DNA of 64,000 bases, taken from positions 62,001 through 126,000 of the forward strand of contig NZ_CAMLSE010000007.1 in assembly GCF_946482605.1 (NCBI RefSeq), given 5' to 3'. A program made the translations under genes and the position numbers. Position 1 is the stretch's first letter, and every line of letters begins with the position of its first letter. The stretch comes from an uncultured Dyadobacter sp. Lineage in GTDB: Bacteria > Bacteroidota > Bacteroidia > Cytophagales > Spirosomataceae. The notes under the pieces are model-generated. The model was not told where the DNA came from. It made no database searches and worked only from the letters and a program-made list of their open reading frames with translations. Of this stretch, positions 8,130 to 17,519 are shown one piece after another.

Positions 8130-11100
8130 CTAGAAATTGCAGGAAAACCCGATGGTATACGAGCGCTGCGCCGGGTAGGCACCGTAGTCGATGCCCTGTT
8201 GCAGCAGCGACTGTCCGTAAGAGCTCACTTCGGGATCAAAGCCGGAATATTTGGTCCAGGTCCACAGGTTGGTACCCGTTACAAACAGCCGCGGATTCTG
8301 GACAGGGCCGAGCCTCGGGAAGGTGTAAGACAGCGTCAGCATTTTCAAACGAGCAAAGCTGCCGTCTTCCAGCATGGTGGAATTGATGTCGCCCGAGGCA
8401 ATCCCGCGCTGCACACCCGGGTACTTGGGGTTGTTGTGCGGCTTCGCATCGGTATAACGGTTGCGATACCATTCTTCCGACTGGTTGAACCCCACCCCAC
8501 CAAAATCCACTACCCCATTGCTGACATAAAACCGCGTCAGGTTCAGGACATCGTTTCCATCAGAACCCGTAAACAATGCATTGACAGAAAAGTTTTTCCA
8601 GGTGAGATCGTTGCTCCATCCGAATGTAAAATCGGGCGTCGACTTACCCAGCACGACCCGATCGTCGGCTGTGATGATGCCGTCGCCGTTGGTATCGGCA
8701 TAGATCCAGGCGCCGTAAAGGGGTGTACCTTTGAAGCCCGGCGGACGTGGCCCCTCGAAGGTTGCGAACTTTGGATTACCATCTGCATCGAAATCGCCCT
8801 GCTGGCTCAATCCCGCAACCCGGTAACCGAAGAACCGCCCTACCTGCTGCCCGGGCTCCAGAATACCCGAAACGCCGCCGAGCAGGTTTCCGTTGATATT
8901 CACATAATCCGGCTGGGTCCGCTCGCCGAGGTCGATCAGCGTGTTGATGTTTCTTGAAATATTCAACCGCGTCGAGAAAGTCACATTCTTTTTCTGGATG
9001 ATATTACCCTGAATGCTGAGCTCCACCCCTCGGTTACGCATCGTTCCGTAATTATCGATAATGGTGCTTACACCCGATTGCGTGGGGACTTTCCGCGGTT
9101 GGAGCAGATCGGAAGTCACTTTGTTATAGTAATCGAAACTCAGCACGATCCGGTCTTTGGCCGTATTGAAATCGATCCCGGCATTGAACTGCCTCGTGCG
9201 TTCCCAGGATAAGTTGGGGTTGGCAATTGTGTTGGGAAAGATCCCCGTGTTGATCACCGAGGCATCCCCTCCCGGCCCCATTTCGTAAAAACCAGCACTG
9301 TAAAGCGACAGCGACGAGTAGGGTGAAATGGCCTGGCTACCCGTTTCGCCATAAGATGCGCGGAATTTGGTGTTTGAAATAAAGGTTACCCCTTTCATAA
9401 ACTCCTCCTGGTCCAGGTTCCAGGCAACCGCCACGGCCGGAAAAATACCGTACTTTTTGTTCTCGGCAAATGCTGAGGCACCATCGGCACGGATCGACGC
9501 ATTCAGCACATACCTTCCTTTGAAGGAGTAGTTGGCCCGCACGAAGCCCGATTGCAGAATGCGCTTCTCCTTGAAGGATCCGATCACCTGCGACTGTGCG
9601 GTACCAATGTTATCAACCCCGAAAAAAGGTACGGCAAAGCCCGAGGAGCTGGTGGTGAGGAATTCAACAGTCTGGTCGTTATATTCCACACCCAGGGTAG
9701 TGTTCAGGTAATGGTTCTTTCTGAATGTCTTCTCGTATTGGAGGTACGCATTGAAGTTATAGCTGTACGTGTTGGCCGAAGTGTTGCTCCCTTTTCCCTT
9801 GACCTGATTCCCTTCGGCAGTAGATGGCGGCAGGAACACTTTCCGACGTGTGAGGTTCTGGTTTCCGGCCAGACTTACCACCAGTTGCAACCCACTGGCG
9901 ATCTTGAAGTAGTTCTCGATGTTCAGGATCGAATAATCGCTTTGGGTAATGTCGGTTTTCGCGCTCAGCTCATTGTATGGATTTGAGAAATAGTAGCCCT
10001 GGTAGTTAGGTATACCCAAACTATTGTTGCCCAGGTAGTCGAGTTCGAGCGTAGGCGCGGCCCGCAACCCGTCCATCAGCCCGCCGGAGCTGGGCCATGC
10101 GCGTGAGGCGGTAACGGCCCGGTTGGTTTTCTGCCTGGTAAATGAAAGTTGTCCCTTGACGGTATACCAATTGTTGATCTCATTGTTGACATTCACCCGA
10201 AGGCTCGCCCGGTTGTTGTCCGAATTGATAATCGTGCCGTTGTCTTTCAAGTAGTTACCGGAAATGTAATACGATGATTTCGGGCTACCGCCGGAAAGGC
10301 TCAAAGTAATATCCTGACGAAAACTGGGTTGTGTGACGGCTTTCACCCAGTCGGTGTTCGTCATGGCACTGTCCAGGTTCTCAAACGGCGGGTTGCGGTC
10401 GGATACGCGGAAGCTCTCGTTGATCACCTCGGCATACTGCCGGGAGTTCATCATACGGATCGGATTGGAAATACTTCCGAAGGATGTTTTGTTGATCAGC
10501 TCCACGCGGCTTTCCCCTCTCCTGCCCGACTTCGTGGTGATCAGTATCACCCCGTTTGCACCACGCGAACCGTAAATGGCTGTTGCTGACGCATCTTTGA
10601 GGATTTCCATGCTCTCAATGTCATTCGGATTGACGCCATACAGGCCGTTCTGGCTGGATGCGCCATAGAAATTGGCACCCGCCTCGCGATAGGGCGGCAT
10701 CGGAAATCCGTCGATCACATACAAAGGTTCATTGTTGCCGCTCAGCGAGTTATTACCACGGATCCGCACTACCGCAGCGGCACCCGGCTCGCCGGAGTTT
10801 TCCACCACCTGCACACCGGTCGCACGGCCCTGAATGGCCTGGTCAATGGTGTTGATCACAGCGGACTTGTACTCCTGGGAAGCCACCCGGGACGTCGAGC
10901 TGGCCAGATCACGCTTGCTCTGTGCACCATATCCTACTACCACCACTTCTTTGAGTGCCTTGGCTTCGGGAATGAGCTGCACGTCATATTGGGTTTGCTG
11001 CGTAACAGGCACTTCGCGCGTCGTAAAGCCTACGAAGCTGTACACCAGCGTGCCACCCTTTTCGGGCACCTTCATTTCAAAAGAACCGTCGGGTTCGGTG

Positions 11101-11684
11101 ATGGCCTGTATTTCAGTCCCCTTCACCAAAACAGCCACACCGGGCATTCCTACGCCCTTTTCATCTTTCACAATTCCTTTAATGACCCTCGCATTCGGTC
11201 CGGCGTCGGCCGTGCCTTGGACGGTGCGGGTTACCGATGCGGAATCAGGCTGGGCGACGGGCTGGGCCTGCGCTGTATTTCCCTGCTGAGTGGGCCGGGC
11301 GCTATCAGGTTTGATAGTCGGAGCTGTGGTAGCTTTGCCGAGGGAATCTTTACTTAACGAATCTTTTTGAGGAGGCTGCTTTTGCAGGGGATCGAAATTC
11401 TGCGTGGGTTTCACCAGGGGTGAGTAGGAGGATTTATTAGCAGAATCGGAAGTTGTAGGTGTCTTGGGGAGGGTATCGGAGGCTGGTCGGGGCGACGAGG
11501 GCCTGGGGACCGGAGTGTTGAGCGTATCGGGTTTCGGCTTTCGCGTCGAATCGGGCGCTGTCTGCTGGGCGGTGACGGGGTGAATGTGACTTAATATCAA
11601 CAGTAACAGCACAAAACCGATCCTCAGAAAAATGAGCGTACCCGGACTGGTCGGGGGCTCGCATGCTCGTTGAGTTTTTCTCAT
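8130..11684 (-). CDS. SusC/RagA-family TonB-dependent outer-membrane transporter with Pro-rich N-terminal insert
   Basis: 1184 residues. Order: signal segment (about 17-40), a low-complexity Pro/Ser/Thr/Gln/Asp stretch at 41-162, a carboxypeptidase-regulatory-like domain at about 167-240, the VVVVGYG segment at 247-253, a plug with the RIRGNNSLSGNNEPLYVIDG signature, then a 22-strand-type barrel ending in the terminal aromatic SCNF. It imports ligand captured by the downstream SusD using TonB energy. The insert before the regulatory domain is unusual, since most SusC proteins go straight from the signal peptide to that domain. First gene of a four-gene operon. Confidence 0.95.
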   Translation of the reverse strand: MRKTQRACEPPTSPGTLIFLRIGFVLLLLILSHIHPVTAQQTAPDSTRKPKPDTLNTPVPRPSSPRPASDTLPKTPTTSDSANKSSYSPLVKPTQNFDPLQKQPPQKDSLSKDSLGKATTAPTIKPDSARPTQQGNTAQAQPVAQPDSASVTRTVQGTADAGPNARVIKGIVKDEKGVGMPGVAVLVKGTEIQAITEPDGSFEMKVPEKGGTLVYSFVGFTTREVPVTQQTQYDVQLIPEAKALKEVVVVGYGAQSKRDLASSTSRVASQEYKSAVINTIDQAIQGRATGVQVVENSGEPGAAAVVRIRGNNSLSGNNEPLYVIDGFPMPPYREAGANFYGASSQNGLYGVNPNDIESMEILKDASATAIYGSRGANGVILITTKSGRRGESRVELINKTSFGSISNPIRMMNSRQYAEVINESFRVSDRNPPFENLDSAMTNTDWVKAVTQPSFRQDITLSLSGGSPKSSYYISGNYLKDNGTIINSDNNRASLRVNVNNEINNWYTVKGQLSFTRQKTNRAVTASRAWPSSGGLMDGLRAAPTLELDYLGNNSLGIPNYQGYYFSNPYNELSAKTDITQSDYSILNIENYFKIASGLQLVVSLAGNQNLTRRKVFLPPSTAEGNQVKGKGSNTSANTYSYNFNAYLQYEKTFRKNHYLNTTLGVEYNDQTVEFLTTSSSGFAVPFFGVDNIGTAQSQVIGSFKEKRILQSGFVRANYSFKGRYVLNASIRADGASAFAENKKYGIFPAVAVAWNLDQEEFMKGVTFISNTKFRASYGETGSQAISPYSSLSLYSAGFYEMGPGGDASVINTGIFPNTIANPNLSWERTRQFNAGIDFNTAKDRIVLSFDYYNKVTSDLLQPRKVPTQSGVSTIIDNYGTMRNRGVELSIQGNIIQKKNVTFSTRLNISRNINTLIDLGERTQPDYVNINGNLLGGVSGILEPGQQVGRFFGYRVAGLSQQGDFDADGNPKFATFEGPRPPGFKGTPLYGAWIYADTNGDGIITADDRVVLGKSTPDFTFGWSNDLTWKNFSVNALFTGSDGNDVLNLTRFYVSNGVVDFGGVGFNQSEEWYRNRYTDAKPHNNPKYPGVQRGIASGDINSTMLEDGSFARLKMLTLSYTFPRLGPVQNPRLFVTGTNLWTWTKYSGFDPEVSSYGQSLLQQGIDYGAYPAQRSYTIGFSCNF

Positions 11685-12045
11685 GTTCTTTCTGGCTAGG
11701 TGACGGGATAAGGTCCCGGAAAATTTTACTTAGGCAGAATAGACAAAAACCATACCGCTATGTTCCCGGAAGTTATAAAACAGGCACTCCCCGCGTACCT
11801 GCCCGCGGACAGCGCGGCGCTTCTTTTTGCATCTTCCATAACTAACTCATACAAGTATATGCCTGATCCTTCGGGGTGTCGCGATCGCCTCCCGGAACTC
11901 TTCGATCTAATTTTTCAATTATCCAAGAAACACAACCTATTATTTTTGGAAACATCCCGGTTACGATTACATTTGTCAAAATGCCCGCACGTTACGGGAT
12001 TGAATTTTGCTTAGTTTAAAGGAGTGTAAAAAACCAACTTCGACC
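11685..12045. other. Divergent intergenic region, no gene seen
   Basis: 361 bases between the SusC operon and the divergent gene at 12046. It should hold both promoters, but no full -33/-7 pair was found. A short dyad CGGGATAAGGTCCCG lies near 11703-11717. Frames that stay open across this region lack coding character. Confidence 0.4.
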
Positions 12046-12441
12046 ATGCGCCAGGAACAACTGCTAACAGCCGACTACATTGAATCCCAGATCGGAAATG
12101 TAATAGAATACTACATCCGATGGGATTTTGAGGAAGACCCTTTTTACGGGAAGGCCCGGATCAAGGGTTTGGTCGACGATGATTCAGGCGGGTTGAAGAT
12201 CATCTGCGACGTGATAGAGGGAAGCGATCTGGAGTCGGCTTACGAACAGGAAGAGGTTTTTATGCATTCAGACCATCATCCGATCTACGCAGGACAGCTA
12301 CCCGAAATTTATTCCGCCAACTGGGTGAATACCGACGGGAAGAAAAAGAGGCAGCTCTTCATCGCCCCGGCCAACGAGAATGCCAAGGAATTTGCGGTTT
12401 CCCAAACCAACAGCAAAGTGATCGTCAAAAGGATATACTAA
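12046..12441 (+). CDS. Hypothetical 131-residue acidic cytoplasmic protein
   Basis: I do not recognise this protein. From ATG 12046 it is 131 residues; an upstream in-frame TTG at 12007 would add 13 but is less likely. It has no signal peptide or membrane segment, an acidic first two thirds (YIRWDFEEDPFYG, LVDDDSGG, DVIEGSDLESAYEQEE) and a basic end (KVIVKRIY). The pattern of short alternating hydrophobic residues suggests a small beta-rich fold. It stands alone between a divergent SusC operon and a bidirectional terminator. Confidence 0.65.
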   Translation: MRQEQLLTADYIESQIGNVIEYYIRWDFEEDPFYGKARIKGLVDDDSGGLKIICDVIEGSDLESAYEQEEVFMHSDHHPIYAGQLPEIYSANWVNTDGKKKRQLFIAPANENAKEFAVSQTNSKVIVKRIY

Positions 12442-12483
12442 AGCGAAGATCCCCGTCTGCAATCAGGCGGGGATCTTCGCTTT
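12440..12483. terminator. Bidirectional terminator hairpin
   Basis: A perfect 15-bp stem (AAAGCGAAGATCCCC / GGGGATCTTCGCTTT) with a 14-nt loop sits between two convergent genes. It starts inside the stop codon of the plus-strand gene and ends 12 bases before the stop of the minus-strand metalloprotease. Confidence 0.9.
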
Positions 12484-12495
12484 GTCGGCCACTGG

Positions 12496-14631
12496 CTAGT
12501 TCTTCACAATCTTCTTCGTCAGTACACGATCCTCAAATTCCGCCTTCACGACATACAAACCGGCCGCATACCTGGTCAGATCGAAATTGTAGACATTGGA
12601 ACTGACCTCTCCGGTGATGACGGTCTCCATGATTTTTTGTCCTGAAACATTGTAGATCGATACAGATTTCAGCTTTTCCGGATGCGGATAAAACTGGACT
12701 GAAACAAGGCCGTTCGTCGGATTGGGCGTCACCAGGAACCCTGCTTCTTTCAGGTTCGGATTGACGGTGACCGTCCGGATATTGATGTCGTCGAGGTAAA
12801 TATCATTCTCATTACCATTGGTATTCAGGAATGCTACCAATATTTCTCCCTGCCCGATGAAGCTGCCGATGTTGATCTCCTCGCTTCTCCATTCGTTGAT
12901 GCCCGGTGTGAATGCCGTTCTGGTGGCAGTGCTTCGGGTAATGAGCGAAGAACCCCATTTTTTGTAGACCGTGGTATAAGTCTGTCCGCAGTCGGTACTG
13001 ATGAGCACCTGCAACGTATCCCAAACGTTTCCTATCGACGACGCATTGGTGTAAGTGGCGGCAGCGACCTGGAACGAAACAAATGCTGAATCCACACCGG
13101 CTATATTGACCGTTGGTGAGCGCAGATAATCCCGCTGCCCAACGACCTGGTTATCGAAATTACCGATCTTCACTGACGAACTGCCGGTTTTCGCCGCACT
13201 GGAAGTTTTCTCCCACGTCGATCCGCCATCCTCGTTGACGATGTCCCATCCCTGCGGCGGGAACAAACCTTCGAAGCCTTCTTTCACGGGTGCGCTGAAC
13301 GGTTCATAATAAATGAAGTCAAGGCTCAGTGCATCGTTGGATGTATCTTCGTCAGCGGCTCCATTGGGGTTGGATGTATAAATGCTTAAAACATGGTTAC
13401 CCTCTGCCGTCGTCAGCGCGGGTAGCGTGACCGTCGTCTCGGCGAAAGTCGTCAGAGAGCCCGTCCAGTTATAATTTTGCACCGTGCCGTTGTCGATCAC
13501 GGTATGGATCGTTACGGAAGTGAGCGTCTGGCTTCCCTTGTTGACCAGGGTAACCTGCGGTGTAAGCGACCCGACGCAGATCCGCTGGGCAGGCTGACGG
13601 ATCGTTTTCAGCGAAGCATCCTTCGCCTTCACATCCACAGGCGTGCAGCCATTGGATAGGCTTAACAATGAGCGATAAGTCGTGTAGGCAGCCTCCATGC
13701 GGGCAACCTGCAATTTGGTAAACATGTACAAGCAGGCATCCGGCGTGTAGTCCATATAATTCTGGTACATAATCCCCGGAGCAGACTGTGTGCACCTGTC
13801 TGTGACGATTCCGGTCTGGCAGGTCGTGGTGCGGTCGCTCTGATTGGGCGTGTCATCCACCAGATCGCTGCCGCTGCAAGCGCCATTATCGTCACCCCAA
13901 ATGTGAAAAAGGTTAAAATAATGCCCGATTTCATGTGTCAGGGTTTTTCCCTGGTTGAAACCCGAAGCACTGCCGCCTGGCAGTGAGGCGTAATCGACGG
14001 CAACGCCCTGCTCGTCCTTGATACCGTCGTCCGGGAAGGTAGCGTAGCCGAGGGTGCCTCCCGAAAGATCGCAGATCCAGATATTCAGGTATTTATCGGT
14101 ATCCCAGGCATCCGCCCCACCCGACTCCGCATGTTTGACCTCATTGGTGGTATAGTCAAAGGAAGTCCGTGTCGTGGAATAGCGGACGATACCCGTAGAA
14201 GGAGCGTCCTGAGGCGTGCGCTGGGCTAGGCAGAACTGGATGCCTGACTGACCAAACAGTGATTTGAAATGGGAAGGGATCTTTTCTGCGCCCGCATTCC
14301 TGCCAGCATAGTCCTTATTGATCGTGTCGAGCTGCGCCATGACCTGCGCGTCGGTCACCATTGATTGGCGGCTGAGTACGAGGTGAAAAACGACCGGAAT
14401 CGTCACCTCCGCATTGGTTTTGAGCGTTTTTCCGGACAACGCCCGCTCCCGTATGACCTGCTGCAACCGGAGTTCGCGTTGATCAAACATGATTTTAAGG
14501 GCTGGCTGATCGGTAAACCTTTTTTGAAGCAGCTCCATGGTACCGCAACGATCCTGTGCATCGACGGGAGCTACGAGAACAGTAAAAAGGAGAAAAAGGA
14601 ATATTTTGGACAGAAGTATAGTGTATCGCAT
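12496..14631 (-). CDS. Secreted M43 (pappalysin-like) zinc metalloprotease with T9SS sorting domain
   Basis: 711 residues. Signal peptide 1-25, then a metzincin catalytic domain with zinc motif H233-E234-I-G-H237 and third ligand H243 (HEIGHYFNLFHIWGD), and a Met-turn at M293 (NYMDYTPD), as in the M43 cytophagalysin/ulilysin group. It continues with a CARDB-like Ig domain (about 335-440), a jelly-roll 'choice-of-anchor' domain (about 445-625) and a type A T9SS C-terminal domain from about 632 (FLVTPNPTNGLVSVQF to YVVKAEFEDRVLTKKIVKN). It should be secreted by the Por/Sov machinery and released or anchored at the surface. Likely a monocistronic extracellular protease. Confidence 0.93.
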   Translation of the reverse strand: MRYTILLSKIFLFLLFTVLVAPVDAQDRCGTMELLQKRFTDQPALKIMFDQRELRLQQVIRERALSGKTLKTNAEVTIPVVFHLVLSRQSMVTDAQVMAQLDTINKDYAGRNAGAEKIPSHFKSLFGQSGIQFCLAQRTPQDAPSTGIVRYSTTRTSFDYTTNEVKHAESGGADAWDTDKYLNIWICDLSGGTLGYATFPDDGIKDEQGVAVDYASLPGGSASGFNQGKTLTHEIGHYFNLFHIWGDDNGACSGSDLVDDTPNQSDRTTTCQTGIVTDRCTQSAPGIMYQNYMDYTPDACLYMFTKLQVARMEAAYTTYRSLLSLSNGCTPVDVKAKDASLKTIRQPAQRICVGSLTPQVTLVNKGSQTLTSVTIHTVIDNGTVQNYNWTGSLTTFAETTVTLPALTTAEGNHVLSIYTSNPNGAADEDTSNDALSLDFIYYEPFSAPVKEGFEGLFPPQGWDIVNEDGGSTWEKTSSAAKTGSSSVKIGNFDNQVVGQRDYLRSPTVNIAGVDSAFVSFQVAAATYTNASSIGNVWDTLQVLISTDCGQTYTTVYKKWGSSLITRSTATRTAFTPGINEWRSEEINIGSFIGQGEILVAFLNTNGNENDIYLDDINIRTVTVNPNLKEAGFLVTPNPTNGLVSVQFYPHPEKLKSVSIYNVSGQKIMETVITGEVSSNVYNFDLTRYAAGLYVVKAEFEDRVLTKKIVKN

Positions 14632-14800
14632 CGGGAAGATTCTGGGGAACTGAGTAAGGTGTTTTTTTGCTAATGACAGACGGGAAGCCGGTTTATTCTC
14701 CTACTACGAAAAAAAAGTGCCGTCTGATGCGAATTGAATATTATTTAATTTGTTTTTAATTGACAGAAACCGCGAATACTGAACACGATACCCTTTTTTC

Positions 14801-15919
14801 ATGCAAGAAGCGCAAAATACCGACACTATTCGCAAGATCATCCATATCGACATGGATGCATTCTACGCATCGGTGGAGCAGCGTGACTTTCCCGAATACC
14901 GGGGAAAACCGCTGGCGGTAGGCGGTTCACCAACCGGGCGGGGCGTTGTTGCCACGGCAAGCTACGAAGCCCGTAAGTTTGGCGTACGGTCGGCGATGCC
15001 GTCCCGGCAGGCCATTCAGCTATGCCCCCAGATCATATTCGTTCATCCGCGGTTTGAAGTGTACAAAGCCGTTTCCCGCAGTATCCGGGAAATATTCTCC
15101 CGCTACACCGACCTGATCGAGCCGCTTTCACTCGATGAGGCCTACCTGGATGTTACAGAAGACAAATTGGGCATTGGTTCGGCGATGGAAATAGCCCGGC
15201 AGATCAAGGATTCTATTAAAAAGGAACTGAACCTGACAGCCTCAGCCGGGGTTTCGATCAACAAATTCGTAGCCAAAATCGCCTCCGACCTGAACAAGCC
15301 CGATGGCCTGACATTCATTGGCCCCTCGCGGGTGGAGCGCTTCATGGACGAGTTACCGGTGGAAAAATTTCACGGCGTAGGCAAAGTCACGGCCGACAAA
15401 ATGAAGAGTATGCAGCTTTTTACCGGATCGGACCTTAAAAAACTGTCGGAGGATGAGCTCGTAAGCCGGTTTGGTAAAGCAGGTCATTTCTTTTACAAAA
15501 TCGTCAGGGGCTTCGATGACCGGGCTGTGCAGATACACCGGGAAACCAAGTCGCTGGGTGCAGAGGATACATTTACCTATGATCTTACTACCCTGGACGA
15601 AATGTACAAGGAGCTGGACCGGATTGGGGTCACGGTAGCCAACCGGCTTGAAAAAAACCAGCTGAAAGGCAGAACGATCACATTGAAGGTCAAGTACAGT
15701 GATTTTACCCAAATCACCCGTAACCATTCCTTCCCCACGCCGGTAGGCGACCTGGATACCATCACCGAGACGGCCAGACAGTTGCTTGAAAAGCTCGATA
15801 TGCAGGAAAAACCGGTCAGACTGCTCGGTATTTCATTGTCCAATTTTCATGAACCGGAGATTAAATCCCGGAAATACAGAGATCCCGAGCAGCTGGAACT
15901 GTTCCCGTTCGGGTCATAG
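14801..15919 (+). CDS. dinB: DNA polymerase IV (Y-family translesion polymerase)
   Basis: 372 residues, typical for DinB. Catalytic acidic residues D17 (IHIDMDAFYASVE) and D112-E113 (SLDEAY) are present, followed by the thumb (SINKFVAKIASDLNKPDG), helix-hairpin-helix segments (FHGVGKVTADKMK) and the little-finger domain. The extreme C-terminus carries a beta-clamp-binding pentapeptide, QLELF at 364-368. The enzyme copies past damaged bases, notably N2-dG adducts, at the cost of fidelity. No LexA box was recognised upstream. Its stop overlaps the convergent DAC-like gene by six bases. Confidence 0.96.
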   Translation: MQEAQNTDTIRKIIHIDMDAFYASVEQRDFPEYRGKPLAVGGSPTGRGVVATASYEARKFGVRSAMPSRQAIQLCPQIIFVHPRFEVYKAVSRSIREIFSRYTDLIEPLSLDEAYLDVTEDKLGIGSAMEIARQIKDSIKKELNLTASAGVSINKFVAKIASDLNKPDGLTFIGPSRVERFMDELPVEKFHGVGKVTADKMKSMQLFTGSDLKKLSEDELVSRFGKAGHFFYKIVRGFDDRAVQIHRETKSLGAEDTFTYDLTTLDEMYKELDRIGVTVANRLEKNQLKGRTITLKVKYSDFTQITRNHSFPTPVGDLDTITETARQLLEKLDMQEKPVRLLGISLSNFHEPEIKSRKYRDPEQLELFPFGS

Positions 15920-17110
15920 CAAGAGCGCATCGACGCGGTGTGCCTGCACCATGTTCTCGCAACCCGACCAGGAAAATATCGTAAACCTGCCATCCTGGGA
16001 CGCCACCAGGGCGATCGCATCCCGCTGGTCATATACGAATTGCGCAGCGGACAAATGCCGCGTGCCTCCGTTCTGCACCGGATGTACCACCATCCCTACA
16101 TTGCCGATAACCGGTTCTGTGATGAACATTTCTTCCACCGGCTTACCGCCAGGCGCACGGCCTATCTTCGCCCCGAATGCCAGGAGTTCATAGCTATCGT
16201 TGATGATCGTGGCGCCGTCCACAGCGGTAAGGCCGGCCATATTGTGCACCGCCGAGCTGAACTGATTTTGCCAGGTAATCGGATTGGGATCTTCTACATA
16301 TTTCCGGTGCAGCTCTGCCAGTTCTGAAAATGCAGGCTGGACATCGTAGGTGATCGGGTGGATGATCGAGTCACGCCAGCGGTCCTTGCCCTTGGGCACC
16401 ACCAACAGAATACCTCCCCGCTCATGATTCCGCATGGATGCCGACAGTTGCACAAGCAGGTTCGGATAGTCGCTCCATAGCCTTGAAGAAGTGAAACCCA
16501 TCAGCGAATTGATGACCGACGGGCAATCCCGCATTTTACGACTTTCTTCATTGACAATCTTGACCTGGTCACCCTTCAATACCGCTACATTGACAAACTT
16601 GCCAAAGCCCTCCACCCTGCGGTGTTTGATCACCAGCATGCCCGGTTCGATCACTTCCAGCACAAAACAAAGCCCGGGTATTACGCGGGTCGTTCCCCAT
16701 ATCCGCAGCTCGCCATTTTCCATCCACACGCCCAGGTGGATACCCGAGCGTTCCACGGCAGGAGCCAGTTTGACCAGCGTGTTGGCACTGAGCGCCAGCG
16801 TTTCGGCAAATACCAGCGGATGTTCCGCCGCCTCGGGAGGCAGGTACGCGATCGATACTTTGGGCGACCGTCCTTCCTCCCGGCGCAAGCTTGCCCAAAA
16901 AGTAATGTCGATAATTGTTTCAATGACTTTCGGGTCCGGCTTCGGCGCCAGTTCCTGTTCGTAGTATTTGGTTACTGCAACGTGATGACGTTCAAAATGG
17001 CTGGCCACTAGTCCCGCCACCGACCGGGCTGCTTTATAGGTAGTAGTTGGTACTGACTCGCCCGTCTCAGCGGGCGACAAATCGGAGTTAGCGATCATGG
17101 GTTGACTCAT
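15914..17110 (-). CDS. Putative sensor protein with C-terminal DisA_N-like (diadenylate cyclase) domain
   Basis: 398 residues, no signal peptide or membrane segment. The last third resembles the DAC/DisA_N nucleotidyl-cyclase fold: DGA at 298-300 (TAVDGATIINDSYELLAFGA) and GTRH at 349-352, then a strand pair RDAIALVASQDGRFTIFSW. Canonical DAC enzymes have the DGA and GTRHR motifs for metal and ATP binding. Here the second reads GTRHL, so the last Arg is replaced by Leu. The first 290 residues form a separate alpha/beta region, likely the 'probable sensor domain DACNV'-type module described for Bacteroidota. Predicted to make or sense a cyclic dinucleotide; activity is uncertain. Monocistronic and convergent with dinB. 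Confidence 0.65.
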   Translation of the reverse strand: MSQPMIANSDLSPAETGESVPTTTYKAARSVAGLVASHFERHHVAVTKYYEQELAPKPDPKVIETIIDITFWASLRREEGRSPKVSIAYLPPEAAEHPLVFAETLALSANTLVKLAPAVERSGIHLGVWMENGELRIWGTTRVIPGLCFVLEVIEPGMLVIKHRRVEGFGKFVNVAVLKGDQVKIVNEESRKMRDCPSVINSLMGFTSSRLWSDYPNLLVQLSASMRNHERGGILLVVPKGKDRWRDSIIHPITYDVQPAFSELAELHRKYVEDPNPITWQNQFSSAVHNMAGLTAVDGATIINDSYELLAFGAKIGRAPGGKPVEEMFITEPVIGNVGMVVHPVQNGGTRHLSAAQFVYDQRDAIALVASQDGRFTIFSWSGCENMVQAHRVDALLL

Positions 17111-17519
17111 TATACAGGTAGTTTCCGGGTAGTGGCATTCAAACGCATTCCGGTCTTTAAGCTCAACAACGAGTCGCCCTAAAAAGTTGGGATACGGGTT
17201 TCAATTTGCCTGTCTAACCCTACCGGATGAAGATACGCTGAGGTTTTTAAGATGCTTTGCAATGTTTGTTTGAAATATCCTGTTCTACACAGGCGATAGC
17301 TGGAGTTCCGGACCCGGTATCCGTTTTTTTTATATTTCTGCCGGTTTGCTTCCAACCAATCCATTGACCGGGGCGTCGTAGCTTAGATGCTACGACGGGA
17401 ATTAATTGGCTTCGCGGGCAGCAGTTTCGACAGATAAGCATTAATTTGCGCGTCGATCCGGAATAATCCAATTTCCGGCTACTTTACCTTCGGGCATATT
17501 AGCGTGCCACTTTTTAAGA
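17111..17519. other. Divergent intergenic region with a 9-bp hairpin
   Basis: 409 bases without a credible gene. A perfect stem CGTCGTAGC / GCTACGACG with a 6-nt loop is at 17374-17397, flanked by CCAAT and ATTGG that extend the dyad imperfectly. There is no T run, so an operator or a structured leader of the ABC-transporter operon is more likely than a terminator. Confidence 0.45.

Noticed and set aside
7824..8957. A 377-residue plus-strand frame
   Set aside because: It runs antisense through the SusD/SusC genes, which have clear family signatures; long antisense frames are expected in GC-rich coding DNA.
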